In this document: in pieces, positions 21,140 to 32,635 of the stretch
Numbering within the stretch: position 1 is the stretch's first letter
How the letters are laid out: each line of letters opens with the position of its first letter
Origin: Fragilariopsis cylindrus CCMP1102
Taxonomy: Eukaryota > Bacillariophyta > Bacillariophyceae > Bacillariales > Bacillariaceae
NCBI GenBank assembly: GCA_900095095.1
Contig: FMBT01000289.1
Span: forward strand, 558,001 to 622,000
Direction: 5' to 3'
Length of the DNA: 64,000 nucleotides
The notes under the pieces: generated by a model
What the model was told of the DNA's origin: nothing
Database searches by the model: none
Seen by the model: only the letters and a program-made list of their open reading frames with translations
Position numbers and translations under genes: made by a program

Positions 21140-22220
21140 ACTCAGAAGCAGATGAATCTGCAGGGTAGAACTATTACCAGAGACCTCAAGAAGACAGCAC
21201 GGGAACTATTATCTCTGCCAAAGTTACAACATTATTATCTCGACAAATCTGGATGGAGCAAAACAGTGTTCGCATCAGTTGACTGGGACATTATTCGACC
21301 AGTATATAAAAGATATGTTGCAAAACATGGCATCCAGTGGATGCACAAGTTCTGCGTAGGGAAACTGCCAATAAGAAATGGGTTCAAAAAAGAGATCACT
21401 TCCATGATAAGCAGTGTGCCTCTTGCTGGCACACCGTAGAAGATAACAATCATATCTTCACCTGTGTGAAAAGGAAGAGCACCGACAAAGTATCCTCAGA
21501 CAAATCAATATGCTAGGGAATGTGGGAGATCCCAATTTATGTGACATACTTCAAGAAGGGATCATGGCATACTTTCTGGGAGAGTGCATGACCGATACAA
21601 TGCTCAGAAAAAGGGGGCAGAAAGGAATGAAAAGATATGACCTACTGATAGACGAACAATTGCTGATAGGCTGGGACAATCTCCTACAAGGAAACAACAG
21701 AAAGCATACATGAACAGACAAAGGCTGAGGAATCCAACACTCCATGAACAAAAATTGAGAAAGAAGATTAGGGATGAGGAAAGAACAAAGGCAAGAACAA
21801 AGGTAGGCAGAAAAACAAGACGGAGGCATTCCACTCATTTTTTCAGTTCATCATACCGCACATAAAAGAAATATGGACAGACAGGTGCATCGATGGGAAC
21901 ACACCACAGAAATTGATGCACTCACAAAAAGGGTCACACAACTGTATACAAGGAGAGACATGGTTCTATCCAAAGATGAAATCAAGATCTTCAATGAACC
22001 ACTGGAATTGAGACTGGAAGCAGCAAATCAGCAACTTAAGAAATGGCTTCTTTGGTGGAGACCAGTAATAGATGATAGCATGAAGAAGGTCAAAAAAATG
22101 GCACAGACAAGAAGCAAACCAATATGGAGGCATTATACGGCTGATAAACCAGCTAAGACAAAAGTAAATAGGCATGTAAACACAAGGAAGCATGTCATGT
22201 ACTACCAAAGAGAATATTGA
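21140..22220 (+). pseudogene. Relic of a diatom retroelement-associated ORF (zf-RVT-like C-terminal region)
   Basis: Three frames are needed to follow one protein-like sequence. The first, from about 21152, has SVDWDIIRPVYKRYVAK and continues to a Cys/His segment (CASCWHTVEDNNHIFTC) like the zinc-binding end of non-LTR reverse transcriptases. The second is at 21510-21700 (GDPNLCDILQEGI, LIGWDNLL). The third is at 21873-22220 (ALTKRVTQLYTRRDMVLSKDE, WLLWWRPVIDDS). I recognise this order of motifs from repeated diatom proteins linked to retroelements. Stops and frameshifts between segments mark it as dead. No terminal repeats or target duplication were found. Confidence 0.5.
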
Positions 22221-22992
22221 ACAATCTGTTAACGAATGTGTTCTCTAGAATCAAAACAAGCAGGTCAACTGGTAAAGCACCTCCCACAATACAGAAGAAA
22301 ACCAAGGTCAACAACATACTCATGTGTTTTACTTCTAATAATCAATAGACACTGCAGTTGAAAATGAGCTGAGACTGACAGTGCCTTGGAATTATTTGAC
22401 CAAAGGTAGAGTGAGTCATAAATTCTTCTCTCTTGATCTTCTCCAAAATAATTTGAGCACAATCAAACTAGGGCCTTCCCATGAATAAAAGGTGGAAAAT
22501 CAGGGGAGTAACTGGTGGGATGGTCTACTGGTCAATACCAATCCGAGGAGACCAGAACAGCAACAACAACAACGAGCTGCTATCAGGGATTATAGTCTGG
22601 ATTTTGTATGCTATGCGTGTATTCTCTATAATGATGTATGTTCTTAGTGTACTGCTATTTATCTACTACTAGCTAGCTAGCTAGATAGATTTTATGTTTT
22701 GACTGCACAGCTAGCTAAATAATATATGCATATTATTTCATTTCAATATTGTGTTCTCTTCTCTTCTATTATTTATTTAGTATTACATTGTTCTATGTAT
22801 ATAGCAGTGTAGGAGATGCAGCAGGGAGTATGATAAGTAGTATGATAAAAGTGGTAAAAATGGTAAAATAGTAACTTATAGTATATAAAAAGTGATTTAA
22901 AGCAAATTCTTAGTTGCTTTCTTCTCTTTTTAAGTTATACTTCCTATCATGTCATGTCATGTCATGTCATGTCATGTCATATCATATCATAA
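22221..22992. other. Intergenic region with pentanucleotide repeat
   Basis: No gene is seen. A GTCAT pentanucleotide array with a degenerate ATCAT end occupies about 22946-22990, directly beyond the kinase stop codon, in its 3' flank. Confidence 0.45.
22946..22990. repeat. GTCAT pentanucleotide tandem repeat
   Basis: Seven near-perfect GTCAT units are followed by two ATCAT variants. It lies within a few bases of the kinase gene's stop codon and so is probably transcribed in its 3' UTR. Confidence 0.9.
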
Positions 22993-25446
22993 TTATGCAG
23001 CAGCTTTCGTAAGTGGAATATCAAAAACATGAATATTACTATTATTCCTTTTTTTAAACATAGTAGTAATAGGTCGCATTAGGAACCGTTGACCCTTATT
23101 CATTTTCTTCTTCTTCTTCTTGCTGCTGCTACAATTGTTGTTATTGTTATTGTTATCATTGCAGTTGTTGTTGTTACTGCTGTTACTGTTACTGCTACTG
23201 CTGCTTTTACTGTTACTGAATAAGTTATTTTTCTTTTTCTTCTGTTTCTTCTTCTTGATGACGATAACGTTGCAATCTGATATAGACAAAAATGAACATG
23301 ATGATACATACGACATTGTTGTTGTTGTTGTTGTTTTGGCTGTTGTTGTTGTTGTTGTTACACTACTACAACATCCTAATCGTAATATTTCATTCTTTTC
23401 TTTTTTAAATATTCTATTCATATTAGACATAGTTGGTCGATTGGATATAATGGATGACCAACTGCATTGTAATAATTGTTTGATAGTACTTGGTAAATCA
23501 AGAGGTATGGATGGTCGAACATGTTTATAAAACACATAGTCATCATGATTGTCATCGGAGATATCATCATATGGTTTTTGTAATGTCATAATTTGATGAA
23601 ATAATAATCCATACGAATAGACATCCGCTTTTAAATTATATGGTTCCCGTCTGGCACATTCTGGACTCATATATCGTGGTGAACCCACCTTTTGTGTCAT
23701 ATGGAATGTTTCATCTTCCGCTTTCATTCTTCGAATACTACTTGTTTTTATTGTTCTTGTTGTTGATTCATATTTTGTTGATTCAACATTAACATGACGT
23801 GCAATATCAAAATCAAATACTTTTAAGATACCATTTTTATCAAAACCAATATTATCTGGTTTTAGATCACGATGGATCACATTATGGGAATGTAAATAGG
23901 TGATAGCCTCCGCTAACATAATAGCAACATCAATCCGTTCTTCTAACAGATTCGATATTGCTATAGTTGTATCATCTATTTTCTTTTGAAGGATATTATC
24001 AATGATAATGCCATCATCGTTATCGTTATCAATAATGCCATCGTTATCGTTATCGTTATCGGTACAGACATTAGCATCATTATCATCATCTTCGGAACAT
24101 GTAGTTGTAGTAGTAGCAGCGTAATACGATGAATGAGAAGAAACATCGATGATGCTGCTATTGCTACTACTACTGGATGACGATGATGATGATAATGATT
24201 CTTCACTTGTTGTTGTTACTGGAGAAGAAGACATGGTGAGATTCTTCTTCCTTGAAATCAAAGACGACGATGATGATGATGACCCTGCTCGACGAGTGCT
24301 GATGCTACTATTGCTCATTAATTTCTTGAGACTCATCTTTTTCTTCCAATACGAGGAGGAAAAAGGAGGATTGTTACCATTACCATTGTTGTTGTTGTTG
24401 TTGGTTGTATTTACAACAATCGCTACATCAGCATCATCTTGTTTTTGTTTTAGTTGTTGTTCTTGCTGTTCTTGTTGCTTCTTCTTCATCTTAATCGTCT
24501 GTTGCTGTTGTTGCTTTAAAAGTTGTTGCAACATATTATTATTATTACTCTTTTGATCATTATATAATCTTTTATGACGTCTTTGCCATTCACCAATATT
24601 ATCAGATAATGTATGTTCTAAACGTTCTAATACTAGATAATAACTATCATGATAACCATGATGTAAATATGAATTCACACCGTTTGCAGATGATAATGCA
24701 TGCAATCGTATAACATTTGTATGATTTAATGTGGATAATATATTTCCTTCTTTTACTAAATCAGAACACGATGCTGCAAACAATCCATGATTTTCATATA
24801 ATTTCGAACGTAAAAACTTCACAACAATTTGTGTATTATTTTGTGTATAATGTGGTGGTTGCTGTTGTTGTTGATCTTCTTCTTCTTCTTGATCTTGATC
24901 TTCCTCTACATCTTGATCTTCCTCTACTTCCTCATCTTCTTGATCTTTTATAATTGATTTGATTTCATAGACAGAAGAAAATGCACCTTTACCAAGTAAT
25001 TTACCTAATTCAATTTGTGAATGTGTTAAAATAGGTGTATTCATATCCTTTGTTTCATTTGTATTTGTATTTGTATTTGTATTTGTATTTGTATTATTGT
25101 TGATAGTATAACGAAAACCATCATCGATATTATTTCGATTATTATTGTTTTGACTTTGCCGATTATTATTATTCTCATCACCACGTAAACGTTTTCTGGC
25201 ATATTTAACAATTCTTTCACATCGTTGAGGTGTTAATTTATCAGGTTTATCATATAAATGAAATGATGAAACAGATGAAACAACAGCAGCATTATTCGTA
25301 TTCGTATTCGTATTCTTGCTCTTTGTTGTTGTTGTTGTCTTGATCTTCGTTGTCTTCTGTACTTTCTTCTGTACTTGTACTTGTACTTGTTCTACGTTAT
25401 TATCATCAGAGGAAGAAGAAGAAGGTGGAGAAGAAGGAGAACTCAT
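22993..25446 (-). CDS. Ser/Thr protein kinase (TKL-like) with large inserts and DFD in place of DFG
   Basis: This is a single-exon protein of 817 residues. The kinase domain starts near residue 147 with the glycine loop LGKLLGKGAFSSVYE. The ATP-binding lysine is VVKF (Lys210) and the C-helix glutamate is probably Glu233. A low-complexity insert of about 210 residues (Gln, Asn, Ser and Asp runs, about 290-500) separates the hinge region from the C-lobe. The catalytic loop VIHRDLKPDNIGF is intact at 523-535. The magnesium motif reads FDFDIAR, so Gly of DFG is Asp at 547. The activation loop ends GSPRYMSPE, then ADVYSYGLLFHQIMT and an Arg at the end of the domain (NRPTM). The N-terminus and C-terminus are disordered. 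Substrates are unknown. Confidence 0.85.
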   Translation of the reverse strand: MSSPSSPPSSSSSDDNNVEQVQVQVQKKVQKTTKIKTTTTTKSKNTNTNTNNAAVVSSVSSFHLYDKPDKLTPQRCERIVKYARKRLRGDENNNNRQSQNNNNRNNIDDGFRYTINNNTNTNTNTNTNTNETKDMNTPILTHSQIELGKLLGKGAFSSVYEIKSIIKDQEDEEVEEDQDVEEDQDQEEEEDQQQQQPPHYTQNNTQIVVKFLRSKLYENHGLFAASCSDLVKEGNILSTLNHTNVIRLHALSSANGVNSYLHHGYHDSYYLVLERLEHTLSDNIGEWQRRHKRLYNDQKSNNNNMLQQLLKQQQQQTIKMKKKQQEQQEQQLKQKQDDADVAIVVNTTNNNNNNGNGNNPPFSSSYWKKKMSLKKLMSNSSISTRRAGSSSSSSSLISRKKNLTMSSSPVTTTSEESLSSSSSSSSSSNSSIIDVSSHSSYYAATTTTTCSEDDDNDANVCTDNDNDNDGIIDNDNDDGIIIDNILQKKIDDTTIAISNLLEERIDVAIMLAEAITYLHSHNVIHRDLKPDNIGFDKNGILKVFDFDIARHVNVESTKYESTTRTIKTSSIRRMKAEDETFHMTQKVGSPRYMSPECARREPYNLKADVYSYGLLFHQIMTLQKPYDDISDDNHDDYVFYKHVRPSIPLDLPSTIKQLLQCSWSSIISNRPTMSNMNRIFKKEKNEILRLGCCSSVTTTTTTAKTTTTTTMSYVSSCSFLSISDCNVIVIKKKKQKKKKNNLFSNSKSSSSSNSNSSNNNNCNDNNNNNNNCSSSKKKKKKMNKGQRFLMRPITTMFKKRNNSNIHVFDIPLTKAAA

Positions 25447-26895
25447 CTTTACGGTAGTGTTATGTTATATTGTTAGTATTATTATTGCTTTTTTCTTTAC
25501 TTTATTGTGGGTTAGCTTTCTTTTATGTGTTACGTTCGTTCGTTCGCTCGTTCGAATGAATGAATGAATGAATACAATCTATGCATTATGTCTAACCAGT
25601 GGTGAGTTCGCAATTGCAATTGTCAATCTGTGTACCAGTACCATATATTAATTAGAGTTAAACACTTGATACGGCCCGGGTACGGTAGTACAAAAACCGA
25701 GCGAACACGAGCGAATTTATGCATTATATTATTTATTTAAGGTGCGCCAGTACAATAATTCACGTGGACGTACACGGTATCGTGTGAAAAATGAAAGTGA
25801 AAGTAAGAAAAGGCGATGCATAACAAAAGAGAGACTGCTTTACGACTAGTACTGTATTTCTGCGCTACTTGTACCGAAACTGACTCAATAATGAGTGTGT
25901 CACCACACACGACAAAAAGTGTGCCATGCAGCATACACGGTACAGTTACCAGCAACGCACAACACACGAATTCTATTTTTTTTAATTAATTTAATTATGG
26001 TAAAAAAAGAGAAAGAACATTGAACTTTTAAACTATTATGCAATACTGTATGCCTCTTTTTTATTATTAAGACTATACGGAAACTATCGATAATGTAAAA
26101 AATTATCTACCGGTACCGCGAGACTTCATTTCACTTCAACTTGAACACCCATTCTTCATTCGCATTACAGTATTACCGTGTATTAAAAGGCAGTTCCTTA
26201 ATTAATACCGGTGTTGTATAAATGCGAATACTAGTACGCATAAGGCTACCATACGTGTTGCAACAAAAATATAATTATCACGATTAGATAAAAAATACAT
26301 AACGACAGAAAATTATTGTTTGATTGCTTGAGCCCGAACCGCGATGAAGACTTCAATCTTACTCATACTATTAAGCCAAGAATGAAACCTACTTGAGTAC
26401 AGAATTTAATTAATTAATTGTGTGCAATTACTGCAAGTAATTCCCTAGAACATCAATCGCTCTCTTTTCACAAGGATTGGTTGGTACAGTAATAAATGAT
26501 CAGTGTTCGTGTACACTAGTAGTGTGACTGCTAAACAGGTATGTGTTCGCAGAAAAAAGTCCTCCTTAGCCTACAAGTAATACAATAATTAATTGTACTA
26601 ACACTCTACTAGCTAGTATTGATTGTCACAGCCGCTATGCGTAAGTAGCATTTGTACAGTATACATCTTGTTGTTGTTGTTGTTTGTTGTTGTTCTGCTG
26701 TCCATCAAACACTACATGCATGTATGTGTTTAAAGAATATAAAAGATTAATTTGGTGAAAATTGAGTTCAATCAATGACATCTCTTTTTCTTAACTATTG
26801 TCTTATTGTGCAAGTTCAACAAATTAATGCCTTCTTTGCATTGAGATACACAACCAGAATGTTGATGTATGTGTGTCCAATTGTATAGTATTTGA
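25447..26895. other. Intergenic region
   Basis: About 1.45 kb upstream of the kinase gene (which reads leftwards) up to the retrotransposon insertion. It is AT-rich with scattered short repeats (GTTGTT at 26665-26695, AATGAATG at 25556-25572). No gene is supported. Confidence 0.45.
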
Positions 26896-26900
26896 GGATA
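26896..26900. repeat. Target site duplication GGATA (left)
   Basis: GGATA directly precedes the left LTR and recurs directly after the right LTR (32826-32830). Five bases is the usual target duplication for Ty3/gypsy integrases. Confidence 0.9.
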
Positions 26901-27102
26901 TGCCATGCCCTAGACTATGCCCTAGACTAGTATATAGGGAAGAGGCTTTCTATTGTGAGATAATGTATATTATAAGCATTAGTATTGGGTTCTATTCTAG
27001 AGAGCTGCTTCCATCGTAATGGAGGCAGTTCATTTGATTCGTTAGCGATTGATTTAGCGATGAATCACTAGTGTTAGTCCCGTGATATATGTACGCACTG
27101 CA
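26901..27102 (-). repeat. 3' LTR of the retrotransposon
   Basis: This 202-base repeat is the same as 32636-32825 except for one extra copy of ATGCCCTAGACT, giving a tandem 12-base duplication at about 26906-26929. It starts TG and ends CA, as expected for integrase-processed ends. Confidence 0.95.
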
Positions 27103-27112
27103 TTCTCCTCCG
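27103..27112 (-). other. Polypurine tract of the retrotransposon
   Basis: The minus strand reads CGGAGGAGAA immediately before the 3' LTR. This is the expected plus-strand priming site for reverse transcription. Confidence 0.8.
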
Positions 27113-27144
27113 ATCCATATTAGTATTTCAAATAGATCCTATTG

Positions 27145-30100
27145 TCATTCAACTGTTGTGGTAGGAGTTTCAAGTTTGCGATAGTATGGAGCAACCCTCC
27201 TAACATTGACATTTTTGATGTTTGTTGGGGATTTTTCAATTAATATTGATCCATTGTTGTTATGTTTAATAACTTTGTAAGGTCCTTCACGAGGTATTGC
27301 TAGCTTGCGAAGGATGCCTGGCTTCTTCAGGGTGATGAGGTCACCCTTCTGATAGATGTGAGGTACTCTGCTTGAGTTTTCTCTAATATTATTTTTGTTT
27401 ATTTTTGTTTGTTTATTATTTTTGATTTCATTCCAGTCAATTTCAGTTGATACTGGTGAAAACATATCTCTTCCAAACACTAGCTGTGCTGGTGAGTGTC
27501 CATGCGATTGATGATACGATGATCTAATTGCATAAGCCACTGAAGAGAGGTATTCATCAAATGGATCTTCATTTTCAAGATCGATTGGTGTATTTTCTAA
27601 ATCAAATGTTGCTAAACCATCACCTAATACCTGGTGTATACGTTCTAGTATAGCATTTGATTGAGGGTTCCAAGCATTACTTGGTTTTTGTTTTAAACCC
27701 ATATTATCACAGAGTTCTGCAAACTCTGCTTTAAATTCAGTTCCATTATCAAATCCAATTTCTTTTGGGCGTGGGTATCTTGACAACCACACGCTGTCAA
27801 GGATTTGTTGGCATCGGTATGCTGTTGGAGGACTATATAACTGTTGTTGTTCAAACCACCCAGTGACTGGATCGACCATGGTCATTACATGAATTTCATA
27901 TGTAAAACCATTTGTATTCACTACTGACTTTGGTCCCCATAGATCTACATTGACTCTATTCCATCGGATAGATTCTGCGTCTTTTGGTGGAAGTAGTGAG
28001 TACTTTTTCTTGCCAGCTTTCTTGTACATCTGGCATTCATGACAGGTCTTTACAAGTTGCTTTACTTGCTTGTTAAGACCACTCCAAGTGAATACTAACT
28101 TGATTGTATCAATCATACGTTTTTCACCTGGATGAATTAAGATATTATGATACCACTCTAATACAACTTGTTGTTTTGATTGGGGTACCAATATTCTGTT
28201 ATTCTTGTGTATCAGTTCAATTCCTTCCACAGATTTATATGTGTAGGTTGTTGAACTTGTACTGCTTTTAATGTGGCTGTCGACCATATTTACTAAGCTT
28301 TCATCGTCCAGCTGTGCTGTTTGCATTGATTGTAGATCTAATGGATATGACGATTGGTTGTTGGTTGTTGCAGTCTTCAGTATGTCGTTATCAGAGTCAA
28401 AACCATCTTCAGTGAAGTTTGATTCTGACATAAACATGCAAAGATTCATCATCTTTACGTCTTCATACTGTAGTCTCTTCTGTTTCTGTTCCCACACTCT
28501 CAAGTCATCAGCCTTGTCGTCAAGATCTAATCTTGATAGAGCGTCTGCAGCATCATTATCAATGCCTGCAATGTGGACCACTTTAGGATTATATTCTTCT
28601 ACAAGATTTCTCCACCTCATCATTCTTTGACTAGGCAGTTTGGCATAGAGGAGATTGAGATGATCCGTGTGGACTGTCAGGTCCTGCCCACGAATAACAC
28701 CCGCGAATGCCTTCAGGCCTTCCACGATACCAAGGAGTTCCTTTTCACCTACAGTGTAGTTCAATTGTGGATCACTTAGTTTTCTTGTATAGAATCCAAG
28801 TGGCTTGCCGTCTTGGACGAGCGTTGCGCCCAGTTGGATGTCACTTGCATCTGTGTACAGGTGAAAGGGCTTGTCAAAGTCTGGAAATGATAACAGTACA
28901 TCTGTTTTTATCATATCTTGGCTTTGTTGAATGCAGCTAGATGCTTTTCCAACATAAGAAATGGAATAGGACGTTTGGTACTGTTCTTTTCTTTGTTGAA
29001 GCTGCTGCTAATTCATTCAATGGGGCTAGAATATGACTTCTACCCCTGAAGAGATCTCTATAGAAATTGATCATTCCTAAGAATCTTCTTAGTTGCTTTC
29101 CACTAGTGGGTGGTAATATACGGTCCATTGCCTCAATTTTCTTTGGTTGTGGACCTATACCATCACTAGTGAGCTGGTATCCGAGATACTCCACACTCTT
29201 TTGCATGAAGAAACTCTTTCTAAGATTAGCTTTGAATCCGGCATCTTGTAGACGCTGCAGAACTTGCTCAACCTTTTGTAAGTGATTTTCTGTTGATTCA
29301 TTACTCTTTGAATCACCAGTATATCATCTATGTATACAAGTACATCTAGTCCTCTAAGTGTTTCGGTCATGATTGACTGAAACATTGATGGAGCACACGC
29401 GACACCCATAGGCATTCTTAGATATCTATACTTCCCCCAGGGTAGTATAGTCGCACATAGTTTCTGACTCTCTTCATCAAGTGGAATCGTATAGAAACCA
29501 AGAGATAGATCAAGAGCTGTTGCAGATTTAAACTTTTCAAGTTTCTGCAGTGTTTCGTTGATTCGTGGAAGTGGAAAAGGATCCACTTCAACCCACTTGT
29601 TCAACTCGCGGAAGTCTGTTACGATACGTATATCACCAGTCTTCTTTGATACGCCAAAGGATGGAGAAGCCCAAGGGCTATCATCATGCCATGGTAACTC
29701 TTGTAGTACACCAATGCTGACCATTCTTTCCACTTCTTTCTTCGCGATATATTCGTAAGCCTTAGGAAGGTTGAAGTACCTTCCCTTATACGGCACCACA
29801 CCAGGCTTGAGCTTGATGTGTGCGGGCTTGCAGTGTTTGAGTGTACCCAAACCTCCACCGAAGAGACCCTTTTCGAATTTACGGAGGGTCTTTTTCAGCT
29901 TTTCTTTGTTGTTCGAATCAATATCTAGATCATTAACCATAGCATCTATGTTGACCTTGGAGTAATTGCATTCTAACATCTTGTTTTGTCTCTCTTCTGC
30001 ATCTTGTAGGAGAGGGCTATCAGTGTGCATGCTATAGAGCATGTTACAGGTGGCACGGTTGTGCAACTGACCAATAGTCTTTAGAGGGATCTTATCTTCA

Positions 30101-30575
30101 TTCCAATGAATTTCTTGCTCTTTGAATAAGATATTGATACCCATATTCCATAGGAGATCATTCCCAATAATAACATCATACTGTTGTTTTCTTGGGTTAG
30201 ATGTCTCATCCACTTGGAACTTGTATTCGATGGTTTGATTCTTCTGATTTTCGAATTCAATCATCTTGAAGCCCACGCTAGCTGTCATTGCAGAGTGAAA
30301 GGTACTTCCATACGTCTCATACTTGATAGTATTCTCTTTGACAACTTGGTTCGTCGCTTCTTATCTGTGAACTGTTTCAGTATCATTGACTTGGTACATC
30401 CAGTGTCTAGGAGACATCTAGCCATAGTTTCATGACCATTGTCATTAACTATTGAGAGCAGTACCTCACAGTAGCGTCTAGCGCCATGTAGTGGTTTAGC
30501 TCGGCTTGGATATAGCGTACCGTCAACAGTACCAACGAGTACCGGCGTAGGCCTATGAAGGATTCGGCGCGGCTT
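27145..30575 (-). pseudogene. Retrotransposon pol: protease, reverse transcriptase, RNase H, integrase (frameshifted)
   Basis: Protease shows the LLDTGCTKS active site near 30400 and an IIGNDLLWNMGI segment near 30145. Reverse transcriptase has VTDFRELNKW, then ALDLSLGFYTIPLD and the catalytic YIDDIL near 29320. The RT connection follows (VEYLGYQLTSDGIGP, RRFLGMINFYRDLF), then RNase H (LYTDASDIQLGATL, DALSRLD). Integrase has an HHCC-like zinc region ending CHECQMYKK and the D-D-E core NVDLWG, FDNGTEF and NAILERIHQ. The final frame is open from about 28914 to 27145 (589 codons). Frameshifts occur near 30345, 29310, 28965 and 28925, and another near 30575 where gag-side sequence joins. Enzyme active-site residues themselves are retained. 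Confidence 0.9.
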
Positions 30576-31986
30576 CTTTGTTGCTGTTGTACTTCAACCC
30601 TTGAAGTACTCTTTGCTTGCTTTTTGTATCTTTTAAGATCTGACGGATCGAAATTGATATTTCTTTCACTAGGATCAAAGCCAGCTGATGCTAGTACATG
30701 CATCTGTTCTGCTTGATTCAATCCCTTCTTCCAAGGCTCATCGTCATCGGAATCACTTGAATCGGAGCTTGCGCCGGTGTGCTTTGCAAACATGGCTTTC
30801 ATGTATTGCTTAGCTTCCTTGTTGAAGGTATTATAATTATTACCCTTACGACCACCGTTGTTCCCTCCTCCATTTGGAGTTTCCAACATTCACCTGCATG
30901 CCTCTTGCCACAGGTGTCGCATTCGCGCTTGCGCTTCTCTCCACCATTCTGCTTTCTATTTGAAGAAGATGACGCAGTACTTGAAGATTTTCCTTTTCCT
31001 TTCTGCAATTCAGCAATATCTTTTGCTTGTTGCAACTGTTCTTTTACAAATTTTAATTGTTTAAGAATACCCGGTTCAATCTCCTTGAGTTTGGTGATTG
31101 ATTGGACGTATGTGTTGCTTTGTAAGCACCACCCATCATCGTGAAGTTTCGTGAGGTATACTGGAGATAGAGCGTACTCTAATATCTCTCGACAGTTCTC
31201 TTCATCATACCTTGTAGGATAAAGTCCTTTCTTCGCGCCGGCATCCCACAAGCACATAGGAAGGTATAGCTGGAACGTATCGAAACGTTTGCTCCATGCT
31301 GCTACTCCCAGTTGTGGTGAGATCTTCATATTACGTATGGATCTCTTTAGTTGAATGAAGCTTGATCTTCCAAGAGTTTCATTACCAAATATCTTGAGCT
31401 TAAGATGATACATACATTCACGGATGATATGTGTTATCTTCTTTCTCTTCTGCGCTGCATTACCAGCGTTGAAGTACGCATCAATGGTAGCATCATCAGG
31501 ACAGTCGTCTCTGATCTCATCTCTGATAGTTTGATCTTCAATAAGGTCAATATCTTCAGCATCTGAATAGCCTTCAAAGGCTGTTTCCACATTGCTTACG
31601 ATGGTTTGTGCTTCCTTGTCCACGATTCTTCTAAGGAAGGTTAATCGTGCTGCTGGTGCAAGAGCTACATTGATCTTGTCATTGTAGTTCTTGATCCATA
31701 ACATTAACTGTTCAGGTGTTTCATCACCCTGTAAAATGTACATCTTATTATCGATTCTATTTCCATTTTCAGTTGTCTTGAGGATCTGAGATGGGGATTT
31801 CGTATCCCATTCTTCTGCGTCATAGAGGAACGGTTTGAACCCGCTGATTCTATGGACCCTCTTTGCCTTGGCTGCCTCCTTGGCTGGCTCTTCAGCGTTG
31901 TTACGGTTGGATTTTGCCATGGTCAAATCAATATTTTTAATATTAAATCGAACGTGTTTGTGGTTGTGTGGTTGTAATATTTCCAT
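30576..31986 (-). pseudogene. Retrotransposon gag with CCHC-like zinc knuckle (frameshifted)
   Basis: The gag frame starts at 31986 (or at the inner Met at 31920, MAKSNRNNAEEP) and reads through a capsid-like helical region to a knuckle near 30930-30900. The knuckle is CDTCGKRHAGECW (C-x2-C-x3-H-x3-C), one residue shorter than the usual spacing. The frame then shifts at about 30885. The downstream part (GRKGNNYNTFNKEAKQYM, Asp/Ser-rich) continues in another frame to about 30575. I see no convincing programmed slippery heptamer at the shift, so it is treated as a mutation or a sequence error. Confidence 0.8.
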
Positions 31987-32635
31987 TACAATTCCTATAA
32001 TTTTTGTGCGATTGAATTTTCAATATTGAATACTCAGTGCTAGAGACAGTGATCGCTGTATTTAACCCGTTGGGAACCTGTCAGTTAGTGTCAGTTCATT
32101 TAAAATGACATTTACTTAGTTAGGCTTGTGTAATGGGTACCTTACACATGTTGCTAATCCTCTAATTATTTCTTTTAATATATCCATACATTGTTATGTA
32201 TTTTTGTATAATACTCTCAACGACTTATTTTACTTAAGCGTTGGAAGTTAGACACGCCTGCCTTTCTGGCTGTCGTGCTTTATTGAATGTGTGCTTGCGC
32301 GCACCTCAATCAATATATGACTCATTCGATTAGAATAGCTAATTCTATTTCGCTTCATCATATCATGTGATTTTCTTCCAAGTTGATATCAACGATGGTT
32401 GATACTGCCTTGAAGCGATACGATGGAGCTCTTAGACTCCTCCATATCTTATCATTGTTCAACGTTCTGGTATAGGAGCTTTCTCTCCACCATGGTTGTT
32501 GTCGTCCATTCGATATCACTCTTGGTGTTATCGATGCCTACTTGTTTCGAACAAGAGGTACGTAGTACTTCATTTTAGATAAAATATTACGTCCTATCTT
32601 ATTGTCAATAACTTATTAGTAAGATTTTAAAATCA

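Noticed and set aside
23120-24556. Long plus-strand frames rich in Leu, Cys and Asp opposite the kinase gene
   Set aside because: They are antisense images of Asn/Gln/Ser/Lys tracts in the kinase and carry no domain.
30880-30895. Programmed ribosomal frameshift between gag and pol
   Set aside because: The overlap has no X XXY YYZ heptamer, and several further frameshifts in pol cannot be programmed.
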